A DNA stretch of 64,000 nt from Roseiarcus sp963775575 (lineage in GTDB: Bacteria > Pseudomonadota > Alphaproteobacteria > Rhizobiales > Beijerinckiaceae): NCBI GenBank assembly GCA_963775575.1, contig CAVZJG010000003.1:372001-436000 (forward strand), written 5' to 3'. Under the pieces are notes generated by a model, which saw nothing but the letters and a program-made list of their open reading frames with translations, had not been told where the DNA came from and made no database searches. Every line of letters begins with the position of its first letter. Position 1 is the first letter of the stretch. The position numbers and the translations under genes are program-made. This document shows, in pieces, positions 7,370-15,776 of the stretch.

Positions 7370-7537
7370 TTTTTCTCGCGCCAAACCCGAACGCTGCGCG
7401 CGCGAACAACTCGCGCCGCCCCGACGGTCTGTCCCCGAAGTCGGCGACCAGCCCACGCCTGCGCCCGCGCCGCAACCACAGCGAGCCCGATGCCGCGCGT
7501 TCCCCCCAGTGACGACGGCGACGCGAGCGTTTTCCAT
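7370..7537 (-). pseudogene. N-terminal fragment of a short-chain dehydrogenase
   Basis: From the ATG at 7537 the frame reads MENARVAVVTGG. After one extra G in a run of six G it continues in another frame as TRGIGLAVVAA, together making the T-G-x3-G-x-G NAD(P)-binding start of a FabG-like short-chain dehydrogenase. After some 50 codons the similarity fades at the IS1595 insertion site, and no continuation is found on the other side (before 2959). A dead remnant. Confidence 0.6.
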
Positions 7538-7676
7538 GGGACCTCCGGCGGTCGGCACATCCGCGACACGCCTATCTCGTCTTGTCATTTCGGGCCTGTC
7601 AAACGCCGCCCGGCTCATGACATCTGCGGCTCGCAGACGGAGGCGGATTCCTTCATTGTTTGCTTGGCGGAGCGGA

Positions 7677-7765
7677 GCGCGAGAGGAATTCGAAGTCAAG
7701 GATGCGAAGCATCGCCTCCGGCGGCGGCCCTTCGGGCCGTCCTTGAGTTCGAATTCCTCTCGCGC
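7677..7765. repeat. Long palindromic intergenic repeat
   Basis: Arms at 7677-7701 and 7741-7765 begin GCGCGAGAGGAATTCGAA and pair at 24 of 25 positions. The loop includes a further small GGCCCTTCGGGCC hairpin. It may form a large RNA stem-loop. The stretch 7538-7676 next to it shows no gene I can support. Confidence 0.8.
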
Positions 7766-7818
7766 ATAATCGCGTCCAAGCAATCCATGAAGAGCTGGCG
7801 CTGAGGCCAGCGCCGCCC

Positions 7819-7995
7819 GACAAGTTCGGCCTCAACCAACCGAGGGCGCCGGCGCTGGCCGGTAACAAACTTGACGGCTTCTCGGCGGAGCGGCTGATGA
7901 TTTTCCTGACCGCGCTCGATCAGAACGTGGGGATCGTGATCAGGAACAAGCCGACGTCGCGGGCGGCGGGGAGGATTTCGGTGGTGGGAGCGTGA
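7819..7995 (+). pseudogene. C-terminal fragment of an XRE/HigA-type antitoxin
   Basis: An open stretch of 58 codons reads LDGFSAERLMIFLTALDQNV followed by IVIRNKP and RISVVGA, then TGA. This is the C-terminal half of the HTH_37-type XRE regulators that act as antitoxins of HigB-like toxins. The N-terminal helix-turn-helix and any toxin gene are missing. The sequence in front is not in a continuing frame. A decayed toxin-antitoxin remnant. Confidence 0.6.
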
Positions 7996-8102
7996 TGCGA
8001 GGGCGAGGGTTCGGGCCAGAACTTCATCTGTGCCTTGGAGCTTTAGATGAGTGCACTGTCACCGGAATCCACGATCCGCTGGGAACAGTATTATGCGGGA
8101 CA

Positions 8103-8345
8103 CTATCTTCGCCAAGTCTGCTTGAATTCCTGGTCGAACCAAATTTCTGCATCATAATCCGCCCCAACCAATGATCTAAATTTGAAATAACAGCCGAAAC
8201 CTTTGTTATAAGCCCAAGTCTTGAAACGCGGAAAGCTGGGGTGAAAGTCGAGCGGGCCTTTGTTCGGGTCTGGCCTTATGCTGCACTCTTCAGCCCACTG
8301 GTGACAAAGCCCACGTATCGCGTTCTCCGCTTCTGCTTTTTTCAT
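8103..8345 (-). CDS. Small hypothetical protein (80 aa)
   Basis: Begins MKKAEAENAIRGLCHQWAEE and contains WAYNKGFGCYFKFRSL and a Trp-rich C-terminus; soluble, no signal peptide. Family not recognised. It has a typical amino-acid mix and an ATG with AGGG upstream, and its GC is lower than that of its neighbours, so it looks like a real, recently acquired gene between toxin/IS debris and guaA. It reads toward the toxin remnants and away from guaA. Confidence 0.55.
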   Translation of the reverse strand: MKKAEAENAIRGLCHQWAEECSIRPDPNKGPLDFHPSFPRFKTWAYNKGFGCYFKFRSLVGADYDAEIWFDQEFKQTWRR

Positions 8346-8382
8346 ATTTCACGACCCTTTGTTGTTCGAATCTTTGTCCGCC

Positions 8383-9984
8383 TCACTCCCACTCGATCGT
8401 CCCCGGCGGCTTGCTCGTGACATCATACACCACCCGGTTGATCCCCTTCACCTCGTTGATGATGCGCGTCGCCGCGCGCCCGAGGAAGCCCATGTCGAAG
8501 GGGAAGAAATCCGCCGTCATGCCGTCGCTCGAGGTCACCGCGCGCAGCGCGCAGACATGGTCGTAAGAGCGGCCGTCGCCCATCACGCCGACGGTGCGCA
8601 CGGGGAGCAGGACGGCGAAGGCTTGCCAGATCGCGTCGTAGAGACCGGCGGCGCGGATTTCTTCGAGATAGATCGCGTCGGCCTGGCGCAGCACGTCGAG
8701 CTTCTCCTGGCTGACCGCGCCGGGAATGCGGATGGCGAGGCCGGGGCCGGGAAACGGATGGCGGCCGACGAAGCCTTCGGGAAGGCCGAGTTCGCGCCCG
8801 AGCGCGCGCACTTCGTCCTTGAAGAGTTCGCGCAACGGCTCGACCAGCTTCATCGCCATGCGCTCGGGCAGGCCGCCGACGTTGTGGTGCGACTTGATCG
8901 TCGCCGACGGGCCGCCGGAGAACGACACCGACTCGATCACGTCGGGGTAGAGCGTCCCCTGCGCCAGGAACTCGACCGGGCCCCGCCCGTCGGCGGCGAT
9001 TTTTTTCGCTTCGCGCTCGAAGGTTTCGATGAACAGCCGGCCGATCGTCTTGCGCTTCGCCTCCGGCTCGGCGACGCCGGCAAGCGCGTCGAGAAACGCC
9101 CGCTCGGCGCCGACATGGACCAGCGGAATGTTGAAATGGCCGCGAAACAGCCGCACCACCTCGGCGCCCTCGCCGGCGCGCATCAGGCCGTGGTCGACGA
9201 AGACGCAGGTGAGCTGGTCGCCGATCGCCTCGTGGATCAGCACCGCCGCCACCGCCGAGTCGACGCCGCCGGAGAGGCCGCAGATCACCCTGCCTGTGCC
9301 GACGCGGCGCTTAATCGCCTCGCGCGCCTCGGCGCGGAACGCCGCCATCGTCCAGTCGCTCTTCAGCCCCGCGACCCGATGGACGAAATTGCCGATCAGC
9401 CGCGCGCCGTCGGGCGTGTGGACGACTTCGGGGTGGAACATCAGGCCGTAGTAGCGGCGCTTTTCATCCGCGATCAGCGCGAACGGCGCGTTCTCCGAGG
9501 TGGCGACGCGCGCAAATCCGGGCGGCAGCTTGGTGATGCGGTCGCCGTGGCTCATCCACACAACGTGGCGCTCGCCGGGTTTCCACACACCCGCGATGAG
9601 CGGGCTTTCGGCGCCGACCGCGAGCTCGGCGCGACCGAATTCGCGATAGTGGCCGCTTTCGACGGCGCCGCCGAGCTGCTCGGCCATCGTCATCTGGCCG
9701 TAGCAGATGCCGAGCACCGGCACATTCGCGTCGAAGATCGCCTGCGGCGCGCGGGGGGAGCCCTCGTCGGGCACCGAGGCCGGTCCGCCCGACAGGATCA
9801 CCGCCTTCGGCTTCATCTCGCGAAACGCGCGCTCGGCGCTGTGGAACGGCGCGATCTCGCAATAGACCCCCGCCTCGCGCACCCGCCGCGCGATCAGCTG
9901 CGTCACCTGAGAGCCGAAGTCGACGATCAGCAGCTTGTCGTGGGCGAAGGCGGGAGCGGCCGGCTCGTTCGCATGCTGGACCAT
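8383..9984 (-). CDS. guaA: GMP synthase (glutamine-hydrolysing)
   Basis: 533 residues; converts XMP to GMP using ATP and glutamine in the cytosol. The class I glutamine amidotransferase domain (residues about 18-215) has the nucleophile motif GICYGQ and the partner HPEV. The ATP-pyrophosphatase domain has the PP-loop GLSGGVDSAV, and the C-terminal dimerisation domain ends in the family-typical PPGTIEWE. The start at 9984 was chosen because MVQHANEP leads directly into the conserved LLIVDFGSQVTQLIARR; the upstream frame is Arg-rich and not family-like. Monocistronic in appearance. Confidence 0.97.
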   Translation of the reverse strand: MVQHANEPAAPAFAHDKLLIVDFGSQVTQLIARRVREAGVYCEIAPFHSAERAFREMKPKAVILSGGPASVPDEGSPRAPQAIFDANVPVLGICYGQMTMAEQLGGAVESGHYREFGRAELAVGAESPLIAGVWKPGERHVVWMSHGDRITKLPPGFARVATSENAPFALIADEKRRYYGLMFHPEVVHTPDGARLIGNFVHRVAGLKSDWTMAAFRAEAREAIKRRVGTGRVICGLSGGVDSAVAAVLIHEAIGDQLTCVFVDHGLMRAGEGAEVVRLFRGHFNIPLVHVGAERAFLDALAGVAEPEAKRKTIGRLFIETFEREAKKIAADGRGPVEFLAQGTLYPDVIESVSFSGGPSATIKSHHNVGGLPERMAMKLVEPLRELFKDEVRALGRELGLPEGFVGRHPFPGPGLAIRIPGAVSQEKLDVLRQADAIYLEEIRAAGLYDAIWQAFAVLLPVRTVGVMGDGRSYDHVCALRAVTSSDGMTADFFPFDMGFLGRAATRIINEVKGINRVVYDVTSKPPGTIEWE

Positions 9985-10343
9985 CGGAGAATCGCGCCTC
10001 GTCGGAGTTTCCCGCGATTCGCTTAGGCAAAAGCGCGCGCCCGCGCAATCGGCGAAACGGGGCGACGCGAGATAACGCGTCGAGCGTCCTCGCCGCGCTC
10101 GACGAGCGTTACGACCGCAAAGCGAGTTCGAACTCGGTCGACGCGCGAGCACGACAATCCCCGCCGTCCCCGCTTTCACGGCAGCTTCCGTCGACCCGAG
10201 TTCGGCGCCATGGGAGCAGGCGTCCGCGGGCGCCCGCGCCTTCTCTTGCAAGAGCCTTCTCTTGCAAGAGAAGAATCGCCGGCGCCCGCGGCTCAAGCTC
10301 ATGCTCGCTCAACCCGCGCCGCGGCCGGCGCAGGTTCGGCCGC
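9985..10343. other. Gene-free stretch with a tandem palindromic repeat
   Basis: Between guaA and the next gene I see no gene. At 10239-10254 and 10255-10270 a 16-bp unit (CCTTCTCTTGCAAGAG) is repeated perfectly head to tail. Each copy contains the palindrome CTCTTGCAAGAG, and GGGCGCC/GGCGCCC arms lie outside, so it could fold into a strong structure. The guaA promoter must lie at its left side. Confidence 0.6.
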
Positions 10344-10643
10344 TTACTTATGTGCGCCGTGTTTCATCTTGACGAGATCGACGGCGACCACCAGCGCGGC
10401 CAGCGACCCCAGGATCGCCGGGATGTACCAGACGCTCCCGTGCCCCAGAACCGGAAACTGGTGCGGCCAGTAGCCGAACACCGGCGATCCCAGCCAGGCG
10501 CCGATCCACCCCACGACGACCTTGGAGGCGAACGACCAGTGTCCCGGCGTGACGTAGTACTTCAGGCCGTAGTGCAGAATCGCCGACACCACCACGCTAA
10601 TGACCAGCAAAATCAGAAAGTCGATAAAGTCCATCCCGATCAT
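10344..10643 (-). CDS. Small three-pass membrane protein, GlsB/YeaQ-like
   Basis: 99 residues from the ATG at 10643, preceded by a purine-rich GGTGGGGGAG; a longer frame exists but its extension is not membrane-like. Hydrophobic stretches at about 6-27, 40-60 and 72-93, with glycines in the middle helix (VGWIGAWLGSPVFGYW), resemble the transglycosylase-associated/GlsB family of small stress membrane proteins, but the match is loose. Its function in the inner membrane is unknown. Confidence 0.65.
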   Translation of the reverse strand: MIGMDFIDFLILLVISVVVSAILHYGLKYYVTPGHWSFASKVVVGWIGAWLGSPVFGYWPHQFPVLGHGSVWYIPAILGSLAALVVAVDLVKMKHGAHK

Positions 10644-10906
10644 GATTGACTCCCCCACCTCTCGTTGCGGCGAAACTCGCGCCGGGAATGCCGGGACGAC
10701 CGCCTTGCGGCCGCCGCCATGCGGCCCGCTCGGCCGCATCGGCGATCGCCAAATCCCGTCCTCTTGCGAGCCGACCTTCTCCACATCGCCGCCGGCTCAA
10801 GAGGCAGTTTGCGACGTTTGAGGGGCCCTGGCAACCTCAGATTGCCGTCGGCCTGCTCGCGACGGGCGTTGGCGCCCGCAGGCGGAAAGCGGCGCCGTCG
10901 GGACGA

Positions 10907-12022
10907 TCAACTTTGCCTTGTGGTCTTTTCCGGCGCGGCGGGCGTTGTTGGCGCCGGCCCCTTGTCGGCGAGCGCCTTGTCGGCGATCCAATTGGCCAGG
11001 ATCGCCAGAGCGGCGGCGACGAGCGTCGCGATCAGACGGTCGATCAGAACGCCGCTTTCGAGCGGGCGGCCGGCGCTCAGGATCAGGATGATCAGCGGCG
11101 TCATGACCGCGGAATAGGCGAGATAGTTTCGCGCCCGTAGCAGCGGCCTCACGCCCGCCAGCAGGCCGATCGCGAGCGCCAGACCCCAAGCCGGCGGACT
11201 GTAGGCGACGAACAGGCTCGCCGCGATCACGCCGAGAGCGGTGCCGAGCGCCCGCTGGGTCGTCTTGACCGGAAGCGCTTCGATCCGTCGCTGCGTCAAC
11301 AGCGCGACGGTGAGCCCGATCCAATAAAAGTGATGGTCGGGCCAATGCCGCCGCAACGCTTCCGCGACGCCGAGACCCGCTCCCAGCCGCAGCGTGTATT
11401 GCCAACCGGAAAGGCCCGCCAACGACCGCTTCCAGCGCGCGTATTTCTGCGCCGCCGTCGCGGCCGGGGGCGCGGCGCTTTTCGTGCGCGGATCGTCGCG
11501 CCGGAGCGCGCGCGCGAAGGCGCCGAGGACCAGGCTCAGGCACGACGTCCACAGCGCCCCCGCCAGGATGAGAACGACGAGCGCGATCGGCTGCGGCGTC
11601 GCATCGGCCACGTTGACGACGATGGCCAGCAACACGATGAAGCGCGTCGTCGCGACCGCCATCGGGCGACTGTAGCCTCCGATGGCCGCCGCCGCGGCGG
11701 CGAGCGCCATCATCGTCGCGCCCGTCGCCCAATCGCGACCCGAGATCAGCGCCGCGGCGAGCGAGGCGACGGCCAGCGGCGCGAGCGCGGCGATCAATTC
11801 CGTGACCTGGATCTTCAAGGTCGACCTCGGCGCCAGGCCGCCGACCGCCAAGCCGCCGACCGATGCGGCCAGCCCCAGCGGAAGATCGCCCATCGCCGCG
11901 CCGACCGCCACGGGTCCCGCCATGCCGGCGCCGGAGACGAGCGCTTGGACCAGCTCCGTTTCGACCTCGCTCGACCAGCGGAACGCTTCCGCCAAGTGCG
12001 ACTTTGCGTCCTTCATCGCCAT
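10907..12022 (-). CDS. FUSC-family inner-membrane transporter
   Basis: 371 residues. N-terminal cluster of about five hydrophobic helices (30-165), a basic cytoplasmic loop (175-210), then a second cluster (215-345) with the typical YWIGLTVALLTQRRIE and RALGTALGVIAAS segments of FUSC (fusaric-acid resistance-like) proteins. These are thought to export aromatic acids or other toxic organics. Start at 12022, with GGAAGG six bases upstream. It is divergent from a MarR regulator across about 55 bases holding a palindromic operator, so the MarR protein probably controls it. From 10644 to 10906 nothing is seen. Confidence 0.85.
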   Translation of the reverse strand: MAMKDAKSHLAEAFRWSSEVETELVQALVSGAGMAGPVAVGAAMGDLPLGLAASVGGLAVGGLAPRSTLKIQVTELIAALAPLAVASLAAALISGRDWATGATMMALAAAAAAIGGYSRPMAVATTRFIVLLAIVVNVADATPQPIALVVLILAGALWTSCLSLVLGAFARALRRDDPRTKSAAPPAATAAQKYARWKRSLAGLSGWQYTLRLGAGLGVAEALRRHWPDHHFYWIGLTVALLTQRRIEALPVKTTQRALGTALGVIAASLFVAYSPPAWGLALAIGLLAGVRPLLRARNYLAYSAVMTPLIILILSAGRPLESGVLIDRLIATLVAAALAILANWIADKALADKGPAPTTPAAPEKTTRQS

Positions 12023-12042
12023 CTGGCGCCTTCCCGGCCCGC

Positions 12043-12077
12043 TTGACCCGAACGTAATGATACGCTATGCGTATTAT
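12043..12077 (+). promoter_or_regulatory. Promoter and palindromic operator between FUSC and MarR genes
   Basis: TTGACC at 12043-12048, 17 bases, then TATGCG at 12066-12071. A perfect palindrome, ATACGC-TAT-GCGTAT (12060-12074), covers the -10 box. This is the expected site for autoregulation by the MarR protein. Transcription would start close to the ATG at 12078. Confidence 0.65.
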
Positions 12078-12524
12078 ATGAGCGACGCGGATCGGGAAGC
12101 AATAGCGTTGGTCGTCCGCGCCGTTCTGTCGCTGGGACGACGCCTGCGGGCGGAGCGTCCGCACGGCGCTCCGGCCCTGTCGGCGATCGCCGTTCTCAGC
12201 ACGCTGAATCGGCTCGGCCCCATGCCGGCCTCGCGCCTGGCGGCGGAGGAACGGCTTCAGCCGCAATCTCTGACGCGGATCATCGTCGGCCTGGAGCGCC
12301 AAGGCTGGATCGCCCGCACGCGCAACGCTGCGGATCGGCGGGAGATCACGATCGCGCTGACGCCACGCGGGCAAGGCGCGCTCGCCGACGACATGCGCGC
12401 GCGCCGTCGCTGGCTGAAGCGGGCCATGGCGGACGCCTTGACCGAGGCCGAGCGGACCGCGCTGCTCGCGGCCTCGCAAGCGATGCTCAAGCTCGCCCTG
12501 TATGCAGCTCCCGACGGGTCGTAG
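12078..12524 (+). CDS. MarR-family transcriptional regulator
   Basis: 148 residues from MSDADREAIAL. Winged helix-turn-helix: LNRLGPMPASRLAAEERLQP, then SLTRIIVGLERQGWI as recognition helix, then the wing RNAADRREITIALTPRG. Members bind palindromic operators as dimers and release DNA on binding aromatic ligands. The ATG at 12078 is preferred because the earlier in-frame ATG at 12057 lies upstream of the predicted -10. The message would then be leaderless, and no ribosome-binding site is seen. Divergent from the FUSC transporter, its likely target. Confidence 0.88.
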   Translation: MSDADREAIALVVRAVLSLGRRLRAERPHGAPALSAIAVLSTLNRLGPMPASRLAAEERLQPQSLTRIIVGLERQGWIARTRNAADRREITIALTPRGQGALADDMRARRRWLKRAMADALTEAERTALLAASQAMLKLALYAAPDGS

Positions 12525-12624
12525 AGGCCGGCGCCGGGCGGCAGGGATGGCGCTCGCGCGCACGCCGTGAGCGCGCATAAACCGTTGTCGGCAAACGACG
12601 TTTTACAATTCTGCGGCATATGTC

Positions 12625-12653
12625 TTGTTATTCTATCGACTGACTATTATAGA
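12625..12653 (+). promoter_or_regulatory. Candidate promoter upstream of tam
   Basis: TTGTTA, 17 bases, TATAGA, in an AT-rich patch that stands out from the GC-rich surroundings. Inverted arms GACTGAC/GTCAGTC overlap the -10 region and may be an operator. Confidence 0.5.
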
Positions 12654-12770
12654 ACGCTTCGTCAGTCTCCGGACGCCCTCGCTCCCGCCATCAAAGCGCT
12701 CCATTCGACCGACAGTTTCGCCTCCGCGCCCGCGGCGGCGCCTTCGAGGATCACCAAGGGGGACGAGCCC

Positions 12771-13602
12771 ATGGCGCAGCCGAGCGTAACGCCAGCGGCC
12801 GAAAACACCGCCCGGCCCGCCAGCGACTGGGACACCGCGCTCTATCTCAAGTTCGAGGCCGAACGCAGCCAGCCGGCGCGCGATCTGCTCGCGCGCGTCG
12901 AGACCAGCCCGCGCCGCATCGTCGATCTCGGCTGTGGCGCCGCGACCAGCACGCGTCTGCTCGTCGAGCGCTTCCCGCAGGCGGAGATCGTCGGCGTCGA
13001 CAATTCCGAGCCGATGCTCGCCGAGGCGCGCCGCCGCCTGCCCGGCGTGCGCTTCGAGCGCGCGGACATCGCCGCCTGGCGGCCGCGCCAGCGGCCCGAT
13101 CTCATCTTCGCCAACGCCGCGCTGCAGTGGCTGCCCGATCACGAGACGTTGTTCGCGCGCCTGATGTCCATTCTCGCCGAGGACGGCGCGCTGGCGGTGC
13201 AGATGCCCGACAACCGCCAGGAGCCGAGCCACGCCCTGATGCGCCTGGTCGCCGCCGACGGACCCTGGGCGGAACGGCTGGTGCCGATCGCCAAGACCCG
13301 CGCCGTCATCGCCACCCACGTCGAATATTACGCCTGGCTGAAGCCGCTCAGCGCCGCCCTCGACATCTGGCAGACGACCTACGTTCACCCGATGGCCGGC
13401 GTCGGCGCGGTGGTCGACTGGTTCCGCGGCAGCGCGCTACGGCCCTTCCTCAACCCCCTCGACGAGTGCGAGCGCGAACAATTCATCGAGCGCTACATGC
13501 GCGAACTCGCCGACGCCTATCGCGTTGAACCGGGCGGCGAGTCTGTTGTTCCTCTATCCGCGCCTGTTCATTCACGCGCGCAAGCGCGGCGCGCGGCATT
13601 GA
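12771..13602 (+). CDS. tam: Trans-aconitate 2-methyltransferase, frameshifted near its end
   Basis: About 276 residues; SAM-dependent O-methylation of trans-aconitate in the cytosol. Motif I is IVDLGCGAATSTRLL, followed by EIVGVDNSEPML and DLIFANAALQWLPDH; the C-terminal YMRELADAY is also typical. The start is the ATG at 12771 after AAGGGGGA. In the frame of the start the protein runs to 13697 through a repeat, but the expected ending LLFLYPRLFIHARKRGARH lies in the +1 frame and stops at 13602. A single inserted base near 13533-13545 explains this. It is either a sequencing error or a mild C-terminal mutation. Confidence 0.85.
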
Positions 13603-13617
13603 GAGGGCGCCGTCGGC

Positions 13618-13701
13618 GCCGTCATGGCGAGCGTGGCGAAGCGATCCGCGGTTCGGCAGCGGCAGGGATTGCTTCGCCGCTTCGCTCCTCGCCATGACGG
13701 C
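13618..13701. repeat. Palindromic repeat between tam and tlyA
   Basis: The left arm GCCGTCATGGCGAGCGTGGC (from 13618) and the right arm ending CTCCTCGCCATGACGGC (to 13701) form a long imperfect stem. It closely resembles the GTCATnGCGAGC ... GCTTCGC repeat scattered through many alphaproteobacterial genomes. It may serve as a terminator or mRNA stabiliser for tam. Confidence 0.8.
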
Positions 13702-13792
13702 GGCCGGCGACCGCCTCCCCGCTCTTGCAAAATCGCTTCTGTCGTGACCACTGAAATTCGCCACCGTTCTTCCGCCCGCCCCCGAACCTCCC

Positions 13793-14518
13793 ATGCGCAA
13801 GCGCGCCGACATTCTACTGGTCGAACGCGGGTTCTTCGCCAGCCGCGCCCGCGCGCAGCAGGCGATCGCCGCGGGACTGGTCAGCGCCGACGGCGATCCG
13901 GTGCGCAAGGCCTCCGAATCGATCGCGCCGGGCGCCGAGATCGTCGCCAGCGCGCCGCACCCCTGGGCTTCGCGCGGCGGGGTGAAGCTCGCCGCGGCGC
14001 TCGACGCCTTCGCGCTCGATCCCGCCGGCCTCGCGTGTCTCGACGTCGGCGCCTCGACCGGCGGCTTCACCGACGTGCTGCTGCGGCGCGGCGCGCGCGC
14101 GGTTCTCAGCGTCGACGTCGGCCACGGCCAGTTCGCGCCTAAGCTCGCCGCCGACCCGAGAGTGACGCTGCGCGAAGGGCTCGACGCGCGCCGCCTGACG
14201 AAACGCATCGTCGGCGTCCCGCCGCAGGCGATCGTCTGCGACGTCAGCTTCATTTCGCAGCGGCTCGTGCTCCCGAACGTTCTCCCCCTCGCCGATCGCG
14301 CCGCCTGGCTCGTCAGCCTGGTCAAGCCGCAATTCGAGGCGGGGCGCGAAAACCTCGTCAAGGGCGCCGTCAAGGACCCGGCCGCGCTGGCGCTCGCCTG
14401 CGAAGCGGTGCGCCGCTGCGTCGAGGGCCTCTGCTGGACGAGCCTCGGCCTGATCCCGTCGCCGCTGCCGGGCGGCGACGGCGCGCGCGAATTCCTGTAT
14501 GCCGCGCAGCATGGATGA
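13793..14518 (+). CDS. tlyA: TlyA-family rRNA 2'-O-methyltransferase
   Basis: 241 residues. The N-terminal S4 RNA-binding domain (residues 1-60, ADILLVERGFFASRARAQQA) is followed by an FtsJ/RrmJ-type SAM domain: SRGGVKLAAAL, the SAM loop LDVGASTGGFTDVLL, CDVSFISQRLVLP and LVKPQFEAGRE. Members 2'-O-methylate cytidines of 16S/23S rRNA, and some are called hemolysins. The 3' end overlaps the next RNA methyltransferase gene, so the two are coupled in one operon. Confidence 0.93.
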   Translation: MRKRADILLVERGFFASRARAQQAIAAGLVSADGDPVRKASESIAPGAEIVASAPHPWASRGGVKLAAALDAFALDPAGLACLDVGASTGGFTDVLLRRGARAVLSVDVGHGQFAPKLAADPRVTLREGLDARRLTKRIVGVPPQAIVCDVSFISQRLVLPNVLPLADRAAWLVSLVKPQFEAGRENLVKGAVKDPAALALACEAVRRCVEGLCWTSLGLIPSPLPGGDGAREFLYAAQHG

Positions 14519-15776
14519 GACGACGCGCTCATTGACGATCCTCGCCCTGAACGAACGCGGCGAGGGCGTCGCCGACGACGGAACGGTCGCGCCCGGCGCC
14601 CTGCCCGGAGAACGCGCGATCGTCGCCATGCAGGGCGCGCGCACACGACTGCTCGAAATCCGCGACCCGAGCCCCGAGCGGGCGGCGCCCGTCTGCGTCT
14701 ATTTCGGCGATTGCGGCGGCTGCGCCGCCCAACACATGAGCGCGCGGCTGTACGGCGAGTGGAAGCGCGAAAGGCTCGTCGGCGCGTTGAGGCGCGCGCG
14801 CGTCGCGGCCGAGGTCGGCGCGTTGGTCGACGCGCACGGCGAGGGTCGGCGGCGCGCGACCTTTCACGCCCGCGTCGGCGAGGATGGCCGCCCGTGCGTC
14901 GGCTTCATGCGCGCGCGCGCCCATGAAATCGTGGCCATCGAAGCCTGCCCGCTGTTCAGCCCGACGATGGCGGGCGCGCTTCCCCCAGCGCGGGCGCTCG
15001 CCGCCGATCTCAGCGGCTCGGGCGAGCCGCTCGACATTCAGGCGACGGCGAGCCTCGCCGGGCTCGATTTCGATCTGCGCGGCGCTGGGCCGCTCGACGC
15101 GCCGGCGCGGCGGGAGCTGGCGGCGACGGCGGAGCGGTTCGATCTGGCGCGCGTAACCGGCCACGGGGAGCTCGTGATCGAACGCCGCGCGCCGCACGTC
15201 GCCTTCGGCCGCGCGCTGGTCACGCCGCCGCCGGGCGGCTTTCTGCAGGCGACGGAGGCGGGGGAACGCGCGCTGGCCGAGGGCGCTCGAGACGCGCTGA
15301 AGGGCGCGCGGCGCGTCGCCGATCTCTTCTGCGGCGCCGGCGCCTTCGCGCTGCGCCTGGCCGAGACCCACGAGATCTTCGCCGCCGACGCCGACGCCGC
15401 CGCCATCGCCGCGCTGAGGCGCGCCGCCGCGCAGGCGCGGGGCTTGCGCGCGCTCAAGGCGGAGACGCGCGACCTCTTCCAGCGTCCGCTCGGCGCGGCC
15501 GAACTCGACGCCTTCGACGGCGTGCTGTTCGATCCGCCGCGGGTCGGGGCCGAAGCCCAGGCGCGCGCCCTCGCGGCGAGCCGGACGCCGGTCGTGGTCG
15601 CGATTTCCTGCAGCCCCGAGAGCTTCGCGCGCGACGCGCGCATTCTCGTCGAAGGCGGCTACGCGGTCGGCGAGGCGACGCCGCTTGACCAGTTCCGCTT
15701 TTCCCCGCATGTCGAAATTCTCGCGACGTTCCGCCGGCCGCCGGCGAAGCGCCGCCGCAGAGGATTGCTCGGGTGA
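14511..15776 (+). CDS. TrmA/RumA-family RNA (uracil-5-)-methyltransferase
   Basis: About 421 residues. The N-terminal Fe-S cysteines are visible as CVYFGDCGGC, with a fourth Cys in IEACPLF; RumA-type enzymes use these to hold a 4Fe-4S cluster. The SAM domain has VADLFCGAGAFALRL and FDPPRVGAEAQA, and the catalytic Cys is in VAISCSPESF. It probably makes m5U in 23S rRNA, but whether it corresponds to RlmC or RlmD cannot be told. The ATG at 14511 overlaps the tlyA stop; one at 14499 is also possible. Its TGA overlaps the GTG of the next gene. Confidence 0.9.
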   Translation: MDETTRSLTILALNERGEGVADDGTVAPGALPGERAIVAMQGARTRLLEIRDPSPERAAPVCVYFGDCGGCAAQHMSARLYGEWKRERLVGALRRARVAAEVGALVDAHGEGRRRATFHARVGEDGRPCVGFMRARAHEIVAIEACPLFSPTMAGALPPARALAADLSGSGEPLDIQATASLAGLDFDLRGAGPLDAPARRELAATAERFDLARVTGHGELVIERRAPHVAFGRALVTPPPGGFLQATEAGERALAEGARDALKGARRVADLFCGAGAFALRLAETHEIFAADADAAAIAALRRAAAQARGLRALKAETRDLFQRPLGAAELDAFDGVLFDPPRVGAEAQARALAASRTPVVVAISCSPESFARDARILVEGGYAVGEATPLDQFRFSPHVEILATFRRPPAKRRRRGLLG

